From Natronospira elongata (GTDB lineage Bacteria > Pseudomonadota > Gammaproteobacteria > Natronospirales > Natronospiraceae): a DNA stretch of 64,000 nucleotides. Each line of letters opens with the position of its first letter. Positions within the stretch are counted from its first letter, which is position 1. The position numbers and the translations under genes were made by a program. The DNA lies in the NCBI RefSeq assembly GCF_034931365.1, contig NZ_JAYGII010000003.1, positions 116,096-180,095 on the forward strand. Direction: 5' to 3'. Below are positions 25,641 through 32,183 of the stretch, piece after piece. The notes under the pieces were generated by a model. It searched no databases. It was not told the DNA's origin and saw nothing but the letters and a program-made list of their open reading frames with translations.

Positions 25641-26296
25641 AAGAGGATTGCGAGAAGGACTACCAGAACCAGGATCCCCGGATTGTTGACCGCTTCCGGA
25701 GTTTTCTACCGGTAGTGGTGGATGTGGAGACAGGTGGTTTCAACCCGGCCACCGATGCCCTGCTGGAAATTGCTGCCGTACTGGTGCACATGGATGATCG
25801 CGGCGAGCTCTATCGCGGTGAGACCTATCGTTTTCATGTTGCGCCTTTCGAGGGCGCCAACATCGAGGCGGCGGCACTGGAAGTCACGGGCATCGACCCG
25901 GATCATCCCCTGCGCCCGTCAATGAAGGAAGCGGACGCCCTGGGCCGGCTTTTCAAGCCGATCCGCGCGGAAGTCCGCAACACTGGCTGTACCCGAGCAA
26001 TACTGGTTGGCCACAACAGCTGGTTCGACCTCCAGTTCCTCAATGCCGCAGTGGAACGTTGTGGCATCAAACGGAACCCCTTCCATCCCTTCTCAAGCTT
26101 CGATACCGCCACTCTGGGCGGCGCTGCCTTCGGCCAGACCGTACTCCACCGGGCAGCCAAGGCAGCGGGGCTACGATGGGATGACAAGGCCGCCCATTCG
26201 GCCGCCTATGACGCGGAGCAGACCGCGGAACTATTCTGCGACATCATCAATCGCCTCAAGCCCGTCTATCAGGAAGCCATCGGCAACAGGGAATAA
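25637..26296 (+). CDS. rnt: Ribonuclease T
   Basis: 219 residues. It is a DEDDh 3'-5' exonuclease that trims tRNA (CCA turnover) and 5S/23S rRNA 3' ends. The exonuclease motifs are VVDVETGGFN (ExoI, about residues 28-37), VGHNSWFDLQFLN (ExoII) and AAHSAAYDAEQTAELF (ExoIII with the His). The pyrC-rnt overlap (ATGA) implies coupling; rnt and grxD are convergent neighbours as in many gammaproteobacteria. Confidence 0.95.
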   Translation: MKEDCEKDYQNQDPRIVDRFRSFLPVVVDVETGGFNPATDALLEIAAVLVHMDDRGELYRGETYRFHVAPFEGANIEAAALEVTGIDPDHPLRPSMKEADALGRLFKPIRAEVRNTGCTRAILVGHNSWFDLQFLNAAVERCGIKRNPFHPFSSFDTATLGGAAFGQTVLHRAAKAAGLRWDDKAAHSAAYDAEQTAELFCDIINRLKPVYQEAIGNRE

Positions 26297-26329
26297 AAAA
26301 GGCCGCAGCACTCGGGCTGCGGCCTTTTT
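26295..26329. terminator. Bidirectional terminator between rnt and grxD
   Basis: Stem GGCCGCAG / CTGCGGCC with an 8-nt loop, A6 on the left and T5 on the right, immediately after the rnt stop and 20 bases from the convergent grxD stop. Confidence 0.88.
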
Positions 26330-26350
26330 CAATGCCCTTTACACAAGGGC

Positions 26351-26668
26351 TTAGTCGCTGGCGACTGCCTTGAGTTCCTTCTCTAGCTCGCCGGACTGGA
26401 ACATCTCCATGATGATGTCGCAACCACCGATCAGCTCACCCTTGATGTAGAGCTGAGGGTAGGTAGGCCAGTTGGAATACTCCTTCAGACGCTCCCGAAG
26501 TTCCTGATCCTCCAGGATGTTGAAATAGGAAAAAGGCACACCGACCTGCTTGAGTACCTGCGCGGTCTGGGCGGAAAACCCACACTGGGGAAAGTCCGGC
26601 GTTCCCTTCATGTAGAGAAGGATGTCGTTGCTGTCCAGCTGTTCCTTGATCTTGTCTTCAATAGTCAT
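26351..26668 (-). CDS. grxD: Monothiol glutaredoxin Grx4
   Basis: 105 residues with the CGFS active site (PQCGFSAQTAQVL, about residues 27-39), KGTPDFPQCGF before it, and WPTYPQLYIKGELIGGCDI after it, all standard for the Grx4 family. These proteins bind a [2Fe-2S] cluster with glutathione as a bridged dimer and deliver it to target proteins with BolA partners. Single-gene unit. Confidence 0.96.
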   Translation of the reverse strand: MTIEDKIKEQLDSNDILLYMKGTPDFPQCGFSAQTAQVLKQVGVPFSYFNILEDQELRERLKEYSNWPTYPQLYIKGELIGGCDIIMEMFQSGELEKELKAVASD

Positions 26669-26709
26669 AATGGCAAGTCCTGCATGAATGAAAATGGTTG
26701 GGCGTTTCG

Positions 26710-27057
26710 TCAGCCGCCGTTGACGGGCTCCATATCCCGGCGCTCGTCACTGCCGTCAAAATCCACATCGGTGATGACACGGCGCACACCGGGCACGCCC
26801 TCGACACGCATCACAATATCGCCAATGGCTTGCGGCTCGGGCACGGAACCGGTCAGGGTGACCACACCCTCTTCCACCGCGACTCGCACGGTCCCTGCGC
26901 CACGGACCGGGGCATTACGGATTTCCGACTGCACGGCCCGCTGGATGGAGCGGTCGTCATCCGGATCCACCTCTCCCGGGCCCATCATGGCGCAAGCGGA
27001 CAGGGCCATTAGCATTCCCAGGAGCATGGCAGGCAACAGCGATTTCCAAGGATTCAT
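26710..27057 (-). CDS. BON-domain lipoprotein
   Basis: 115 residues from the ATG at 27057. The N-terminus PWKSLLPAMLLGMLMALSAC ends in a lipobox (LSAC, Cys about residue 22). Residues ~40-105 form one BON domain (IQRAVQSEIRN... VRVAVEEGVVTLTGSVP...VEGVPGVRRVITDVDF), a module that binds phospholipid or peptidoglycan-associated surfaces in OsmY-like proteins. A periplasmic, envelope-stability role is inferred. The usual second BON domain is absent. Confidence 0.82.
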   Translation of the reverse strand: MNPWKSLLPAMLLGMLMALSACAMMGPGEVDPDDDRSIQRAVQSEIRNAPVRGAGTVRVAVEEGVVTLTGSVPEPQAIGDIVMRVEGVPGVRRVITDVDFDGSDERRDMEPVNGG

Positions 27058-27101
27058 GGTCGGCGTCCCAATGGTTGCGGGGAATCTAATGGGGCATTTT
27101 A

Positions 27102-28643
27102 TCATGCCGGACCGGGGTCCCCCCAAGCGCCCCCGCCCGGTGTCTCCAGCAACAGTCGATCACCGTCGACGACGGAAAAACTCGCCTTGCCCGGTAATGC
27201 CCGGCCATTGAGATGATTACGCCCGGCCTGGCCCTCGCGCCCGCCGGCGAGGCCCCAGGGACCACGGCGTCGACGTTCGCTGATGATGCTGACCTCTGCC
27301 TTGTCGAGAAACTGATACTCACGGGCCAGGCCCCAACCGCCCCGATGGCGGCCCCGCCCACCGGAATCCGGCCGGTAGGCATAGCGCAGAACCCGCAGTG
27401 GCCAGTTCATTTCCACTACCTCCACCGGGGTATTGAGGGTGTTGGTCATATGGGTATGCACCCCATCCAGGCCCGGCCCGGCCCGATGGGCCCCGCCGCC
27501 ACCGCCCAGGGTCTCGTAGTAATCCCATCGCCGACCGCTGAGCGACCCCATGGCAAGGTTGTTCATGCTGCCCTGACTGGCCGCGGGCATTTCATCCGGT
27601 ATGGCCTGAGCCAGTGCGCCAATGAGTGTATCCACCACGCGGCTGCTGGTTTCCACATTGCCCGCCGCCACTGCTGCGGGGGGACGGGCATTGACCAGGC
27701 TGCCGACCGGCGCCTGGATGCTGACACCTCGAAAGGCGCCTGCCGAGGCCGGCATCTCCGCCGGCATCAGACAACGGAAGACGTACAGTACCGCAGCCGC
27801 GGTCACCGACAGAGGACAGTTGATGTTTCCCGCCACCTGATCGGCAGTGCCATCAAAGTCCACCGTCACATCGCCCCGCTCCACCTTCAGGCATACCCGG
27901 ATGGGAATATCCTCGGCACCAAAGCCATCATCATCCATGTAATCGGTAAAACAATACCGACCCGAAGGGATGCGAGACAGGGTGGTCCTGGCCATGCGTT
28001 CGGCATAATCGTTTATGGCGGCAAGGGCCTGATCCCATTGCGCCCCCTGATGATCGGCCGCCAGCAATCGGAGTTGTTCGACCCCGGCGCGAACCGAGGC
28101 GACCTGGGCAGCAAAATCGCCCGCCACCAGGGCGGGGTTGTTCATTCGCCCTGTCAGGGTAGCCATCACCGTCTGATCCAGATCACCATGGCGACCAATC
28201 AAGGTCGGCGGAATGATGACGCCCTCGTCATCCAGGTCCCGGGACAGCGGCAGGGAACCGGGGCTGCTGGAACCAATGTCGGAGTGGTGGGCGCGGTTGG
28301 CGACAAAGCCGAGCAGCCGCCCCGCCTCGAAAACCGGCATGATCACGGTTACATCCGGCAGATGGGTTCCGCCGAGATAGGGGTCATTGAGGGCGAGGAT
28401 GTCACCTGCCGCCCAGTCGCGGACATCCACCACATCTCGCATGGCATGGGCCATGCTGCCCAGATGGACGGGAATATGGGCCGCCTGGGCGCAGAGTTCA
28501 CCACGGGCATCAAAAAGGGCACAGGAAAAATCCAGCCGGTCACGGATATTCGGGGAAAAGGCGGCCCGGCGCAGCACTGCGCCCATCTGCTCACAAATGC
28601 TGTTGATGCGATTGATGAAAACGGACAGTCGAACCGGATCCAA
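27102..28643 (-). CDS. Hydantoinase B / 5-oxoprolinase B-subunit family protein, orphan
   Basis: 513 residues. It starts with TTG at 28643 (MDPVRLSVFINRINSICEQM), which matches the family's canonical MDPV start; GGGG lies upstream and no in-frame ATG is near. Family motifs include RRAAFSPNIRDRLDFSCALFD, HIPVHLGSMAHAM and ALNDPYLGGTHLPDVTVI (about residues 25-105). HyuB normally works with HyuA in ATP-dependent opening of hydantoin or 5-oxoproline rings. No hyuA lies on either side here, so it may act with a distant partner, as an acetone-carboxylase-like subunit, or be a relict. Confidence 0.87.
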   Translation of the reverse strand: MDPVRLSVFINRINSICEQMGAVLRRAAFSPNIRDRLDFSCALFDARGELCAQAAHIPVHLGSMAHAMRDVVDVRDWAAGDILALNDPYLGGTHLPDVTVIMPVFEAGRLLGFVANRAHHSDIGSSSPGSLPLSRDLDDEGVIIPPTLIGRHGDLDQTVMATLTGRMNNPALVAGDFAAQVASVRAGVEQLRLLAADHQGAQWDQALAAINDYAERMARTTLSRIPSGRYCFTDYMDDDGFGAEDIPIRVCLKVERGDVTVDFDGTADQVAGNINCPLSVTAAAVLYVFRCLMPAEMPASAGAFRGVSIQAPVGSLVNARPPAAVAAGNVETSSRVVDTLIGALAQAIPDEMPAASQGSMNNLAMGSLSGRRWDYYETLGGGGGAHRAGPGLDGVHTHMTNTLNTPVEVVEMNWPLRVLRYAYRPDSGGRGRHRGGWGLAREYQFLDKAEVSIISERRRRGPWGLAGGREGQAGRNHLNGRALPGKASFSVVDGDRLLLETPGGGAWGDPGPA

Positions 28644-28729
28644 GCTGACCCCCCATCCGATGAATGGACCTCAAGGGTACTTGGCCGGGGGGCGGGAAAC
28701 AAACGGCCAAGGATGAGGCCATGGATTGT

Positions 28730-28984
28730 CTAGCCGGCAGGGTCCCTCTCGGGCAACTGGCGCACCACTTCCCACTGCTCTTCGGGACTCAACTGACTCC
28801 ATTGAGCAATTTCCGTCAGTGAGCGAAAGCAGCCCATGCAATAGCCCTCGTCATCCATTGTGCAGACACCCACACAGGGGGATTCCGGCGGTTCGGGACT
28901 GGCCGGCATGGCGCGCGGCGACTGCCGGTCAGGCTCGTGGTCGGCCGGGGATTTGAGGTACTGGCGTACGACTGCCTTGCTCAT
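28730..28984 (-). CDS. DUF1289 domain protein
   Basis: 84 residues from ATG 28984; a GTG six codons upstream (29002) is an alternative, and neither start has a strong ribosome site. The C-terminal half has the DUF1289 signature SPCVGVCTMDDEGYCMGCFRSLTEIAQW (Cys spacing C-x3-C-x7-C-x2-C), likely a small metal-binding or Fe-S motif of unknown role. It lies downstream of sodB on the same strand, separated by a hairpin. Confidence 0.8.
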   Translation of the reverse strand: MSKAVVRQYLKSPADHEPDRQSPRAMPASPEPPESPCVGVCTMDDEGYCMGCFRSLTEIAQWSQLSPEEQWEVVRQLPERDPAG

Positions 28985-29011
28985 GGCTGATGTCTCGGTC
29001 ACTCAAATGAA

Positions 29012-29034
29012 GGCCCGCGCGGGCTGCGCGGGCC
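29012..29034 (-). terminator. Hairpin after sodB
   Basis: GGCCCGCGC-GGGCT-GCGCGGGCC forms a very stable stem just past the sodB stop. On the minus strand it is followed only by TTCATTT, so it is a weak or partial terminator, or an mRNA-stabilising hairpin. Confidence 0.55.
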
Positions 29035-29046
29035 TCGCATTGTACA

Positions 29047-29631
29047 TTATTTGGCCAGATTGGCCGCGGCGAACTCCCAGTTCACCAGCTTCCAGAACGC
29101 CTCCATGTACTTGGGGCGGGCGTTGCGATAGTCGATGTAATAGGCATGCTCCCAGATATCGCAGGTGAGCAGCGGCGTGAGACTGTCATCGCTCAGCGGA
29201 GTTTCAGCATCATCCGTCTGCACGATATCCAGGCTGCCATCGGCTTTCTTCACCAGCCAGCCCCAACCGGAGGCAAAATTGGCCACGGTCTGTTCGGTGA
29301 ACTCCTTGCGGAAGGCATCCACCGAGCCCCAGCGCTTCTCGATGGCGGCTTTCAGCTCACCGTCCGGCTCACCGCCGCCATTGGGGCTGAGAGACTGCCA
29401 GTAGAAGTTGTGGTTCCAGACCTGGGCGGCCTGGTTGAACAGTTTGCCGCTGGCCTTTTTCACCAAGTCTTCCAGACTCAGCTCGGCATCGGGCGTGCCC
29501 TCCACCAGGCCATTGAGGGTATTGACGTAGGTCTGGTGGTGCTTGCCGTAGTGATATTCCAGGGTTTCCCGGCTGATATGGGGCTCCAGGGCATCCATGG
29601 CATAGGGCAGCTGCATCAACTCGTGACTCAC
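29047..29631 (-). CDS. sodB: Iron superoxide dismutase
   Basis: 194 residues, the standard SodB length. The start is taken as GTG at 29631 because a full AAGGAGG site lies 5 bases upstream and the protein then begins VSHELMQLPYAMDALEP, as in FeSODs. Metal ligands are in LEYHYGKHHQTYV (His26/His73 class), AAQVWNHNFYWQSL, and DIWEHAYYIDYRNAR (Asp and His). GSVDAFRKEFT and NFASGWGWLV support the Fe form (Gln in FNQAAQ). It dismutates superoxide in the cytoplasm. Confidence 0.95.
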   Translation of the reverse strand: MSHELMQLPYAMDALEPHISRETLEYHYGKHHQTYVNTLNGLVEGTPDAELSLEDLVKKASGKLFNQAAQVWNHNFYWQSLSPNGGGEPDGELKAAIEKRWGSVDAFRKEFTEQTVANFASGWGWLVKKADGSLDIVQTDDAETPLSDDSLTPLLTCDIWEHAYYIDYRNARPKYMEAFWKLVNWEFAAANLAK

Positions 29632-29735
29632 TCGGGCCTCCTTAGTGTGGCTCATTGGGATAATACCGGCCGGCCGCGCCCGCAATCCGGGCAGGCCTTG
29701 TAATCCACCGGTTCTGTCCTAGGGTTTAGGGGGTA

Positions 29736-29758
29736 CGTTCCAGCGCTCTCCTGGAACG
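29736..29758. promoter_or_regulatory. Inverted repeat upstream of the PuuD-like gene
   Basis: CGTTCCAG-CGCTCTC-CTGGAACG is a perfect 8-bp inverted repeat 55 bases before the ATG at 29814, with no T-tract. It is a candidate operator or leader hairpin. The remaining gap toward sodB (29632-29735) shows no recognised feature. Confidence 0.4.
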
Positions 29759-29813
29759 CGTTTCCATTATCCACCATCTGTCAAGTCTCGAAACCAACGA
29801 GAGGTACACAAGA

Positions 29814-30428
29814 ATGAATCCACTCAATTCCATCAAGGGTGTCTGGATCCTGGGCTTTGTGCTCGCGGTGATTCTGGGCGTGGTGGTCAACCTCACCGCC
29901 ACCGGTAGCTGGTTTGACTTCAATCACGCCGAGTTCTGGCGCTGGATTCACGTCATTGCCGGCATTGTCTGGATTGGCCTGCTCTACTATTTCAACTTCG
30001 TCCAGATTCCGGCGGTGGCCCAGGCCGGCAGTGAGGCAGCCCCCATCAACCGCTTCGTGGCCCCCACGGCACTGCTCTGGTTCCGCTGGGCCGCCGTCGC
30101 TACCTGGGTGTCCGGCGCCATCTATCTCGCCATCATCCAGCAGTTCGCCAATGTCTTCACCCTGGGCTTTGCTGGCGGGTTCGACGCCGCCTACGGCCTG
30201 CCCATGGGCATCGGCGTCTGGCTCGGGACCATCATGCTGATCAATGTCTGGGCACTGATCTGGCCGAACCAGAAGAAGGTTCTGGGTATTGTCGAGGCCA
30301 GTGACGAGGAAAAGACCAAGGCCAAGCAGATCGCCAAGATGGCCTCGCGCACCAATGTGGTCCTGTCCATTCCCATGCTCATGTTCATGGTCGCCGCCAG
30401 GGGTGGCGTCTCGGTGCTCGCCCTCTGA
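29814..30428 (+). CDS. PuuD-like (urate oxidase N-terminal domain family) integral membrane protein
   Basis: 204 residues with five to six predicted membrane segments. It contains RWIHVIAGIVWIGLLYYFNF (about residues 43-62), ALLWFRWAAVATWVSGAIYL and SRTNVVLSIPMLMFMVAA, signatures of the family that includes the membrane part of urate hydroxylase PuuD. The cytochrome c domain and the extra membrane segments of true PuuD are missing, and there are no purine-degradation genes around, so a urate role is doubtful. Conserved His residues could bind heme. Start ATG with GAGAGGTACACAAG upstream; a strong terminator follows. Confidence 0.75.
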   Translation: MNPLNSIKGVWILGFVLAVILGVVVNLTATGSWFDFNHAEFWRWIHVIAGIVWIGLLYYFNFVQIPAVAQAGSEAAPINRFVAPTALLWFRWAAVATWVSGAIYLAIIQQFANVFTLGFAGGFDAAYGLPMGIGVWLGTIMLINVWALIWPNQKKVLGIVEASDEEKTKAKQIAKMASRTNVVLSIPMLMFMVAARGGVSVLAL

Positions 30429-30455
30429 ACGGAGCACCCCCGACCATCAAGCGCA

Positions 30456-30484
30456 ACGGCCCGCTTCGGCGGGCCGTTTTTTTG
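30456..30484 (+). terminator. Intrinsic terminator after the PuuD-like gene
   Basis: Stem ACGGCCCGC / GCGGGCCGT with a TTCG tetraloop followed by T7. Confidence 0.93.
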
Positions 30485-30567
30485 GCTATCCGTCATCGAA
30501 GGGCTCTCGACAAAACCTAAGCCACCCACCAACACGACCAAAATCCCCCCCCTTCACCAGATCTTCT

Positions 30568-30596
30568 TTGTCGCACCAACCCGGGCACCCTATACT
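30568..30596 (+). promoter_or_regulatory. Sigma70-type promoter implying a leaderless retropepsin mRNA
   Basis: TTGTCG (30568-30573), a 17-bp spacer and TATACT (30591-30596). The ATG at 30603 is only 6 bases after the -10 box, where transcription would start, and no ribosome site precedes it. Confidence 0.5.
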
Positions 30597-30602
30597 GGCC
30601 CC

Positions 30603-31139
30603 ATGAAGCCAATCCGCTTGCAAACCGGCCGTGGCCGCCCCGAATTCATCATGCTCCTGGTGGGCCTGTTGCTGGCCCTGGGCGTGCTTACCCTGGCCTT
30701 TGAGCGGATTCTGGACCAACGCCAGCACCCCAACCAGGCCGTCAGCGCCCAGGCCCTGCAGGATGGCAGCCTGGAGATTCGTCTCGACCGAAATCCCCAG
30801 GGTCATTATCTGGCCAGTGGTCACATCAACGGCGAGCCGGTCCGCTTTCTCATCGATACCGGTGCCACCGGCATTTCCGTCCCCGGACACCTGGCCCGGA
30901 AGCTGGGACTGGAACGTGGCGCCGCCATCCCCACCCGCACTGCCGGCGGTCGGGTGAACAGCTACCTCACCCAGCTCGAGAGTGTCAGCCTGGGCGGCAT
31001 CCGCCAGGACGATGTGCGCGCTACCATCAACCCCCATATGGACCTGGATGAAGTCCTGCTGGGCATGAGCTTTCTCGGCCCGCTGGAAATGGAGCAGCGC
31101 GACGGCACCCTGGTGATCCGGCAACCCGCCCGACACTGA
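30603..31139 (+). CDS. Membrane-anchored retropepsin-like aspartic protease (clan AA, TIGR02281 type)
   Basis: 178 residues. One N-terminal membrane segment (about 17-37) is followed by a single retropepsin-like domain: VRFLIDTGATGISVPGHLARKLGL (catalytic Asp-Thr-Gly at about residue 84), then LGGIRQDDVRATINP and LLGMSFLGPLEME. Such proteins act as dimers, each monomer giving one catalytic Asp, and face the periplasm here by topology. Physiological targets are not known. The gene lies just upstream of nadC. Confidence 0.88.
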   Translation: MKPIRLQTGRGRPEFIMLLVGLLLALGVLTLAFERILDQRQHPNQAVSAQALQDGSLEIRLDRNPQGHYLASGHINGEPVRFLIDTGATGISVPGHLARKLGLERGAAIPTRTAGGRVNSYLTQLESVSLGGIRQDDVRATINPHMDLDEVLLGMSFLGPLEMEQRDGTLVIRQPARH

Positions 31140-31159
31140 ACGCCCATCGGCGGTATAAT
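31130..31159 (+). promoter_or_regulatory. nadC promoter
   Basis: A perfect TATAAT (31154-31159) lies 30 bases before the nadC GTG, with a weak CCGACA -35 (31130-31135) at 18-bp spacing. It overlaps the stop codon of the retropepsin gene. Confidence 0.55.
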
Positions 31160-31189
31160 TCCGCGCCCGATTTCTCCCAGGAGACCGCT

Positions 31190-32023
31190 GTGCTGCCCTT
31201 ACCCAAGGATCTGGACAAACAGGTTGACCGCGCCATTGAGGAGGATCTGGGCGACGGCGATCTCACTGCCGCTCTGATTCCGGCTGACCGCCAGGCCCAG
31301 GGCTACATTCTCACCCGCGAGGCGGCGGTTCTCTGCGGCACGCCCTGGGCCGAGGCCGTGTTTTCCCGCATTGATCCCCAGATCAGGGTGGAATGGCTTG
31401 CCCGGGAAGGCCAGCAGTTGGCGGCGGATACCCGCTTTGCCCGTCTCTACGGCCCGGCACGAAGTCTGTTGACCGCTGAACGGACTGCCCTCAATTTCCT
31501 CCAGACTCTGTCCGCCACCGCCACCGAAACCGCCCGCTATGTCGCCCTGGTGGCTGGCAGCAACACCCGTATTCTGGATACCCGCAAGACCCTCCCCGGC
31601 CTGCGCACCGCGCAAAAATATGCCGTACGCTGCGGTGGTGGCCATAACCACCGTGTGGGCCTGTTCGACGGTATCCTGATCAAGGAGAACCACATCGCTG
31701 CCTGCGGCGGGATTGGTGCGGCAGTGGCGGAAGCCAGGCGACACCACCCCGGGGTCGCGGTGGAAGTGGAAGTGGAAGACCTGAGCGAGCTGGATGCGGC
31801 CCTGACAGCGGGTGCCGACATCCTGATGCTGGACAATTTTGACCTCCCCGGCCTGCGCGAGGCAGTGAAAATCAACGCCGGGCGCGCCAAGCTGGAAGCC
31901 TCCGGAGGGCTCACTGAGGAGGCGCTGCGCGGAGTCGCTGATACCGGGGTGGATTTCATTTCCGTCGGCGCGCTCACCAAGCACATTCGCGCCATCGACC
32001 TGTCCATGCGGCTGGATCCCTGA
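31190..32023 (+). CDS. nadC: Nicotinate-nucleotide pyrophosphorylase (carboxylating)
   Basis: 277 residues from a GTG with CAGGAGA upstream. NadC (quinolinate phosphoribosyltransferase) makes nicotinate mononucleotide from quinolinate and PRPP in de novo NAD synthesis. Family motifs are EEDLGDGDLTAALIP (about 14-28), TAERTALNFLQTLSATAT, RILDTRKTLPGLRTAQKYAVRCGGGHNHR, and VEVEVEDLSELDAAL with LMLDNF and EASGGL. nadA and nadB are not adjacent. Confidence 0.96.
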   Translation: MLPLPKDLDKQVDRAIEEDLGDGDLTAALIPADRQAQGYILTREAAVLCGTPWAEAVFSRIDPQIRVEWLAREGQQLAADTRFARLYGPARSLLTAERTALNFLQTLSATATETARYVALVAGSNTRILDTRKTLPGLRTAQKYAVRCGGGHNHRVGLFDGILIKENHIAACGGIGAAVAEARRHHPGVAVEVEVEDLSELDAALTAGADILMLDNFDLPGLREAVKINAGRAKLEASGGLTEEALRGVADTGVDFISVGALTKHIRAIDLSMRLDP

Positions 32024-32183
32024 GCCGCTGGGGCAGCGAGATATTCCGGCACAGCTTGACCCAAATCAGATTTCGCTCGCCGCCCAATATGGTATGCTGA
32101 GCGGCCCGTGAAACAAGCGTTTGAATTTTGCCCTTCCGGGCACTCAACAGCTTCATTTCGACATCTCGAACAGGAGGACGACC

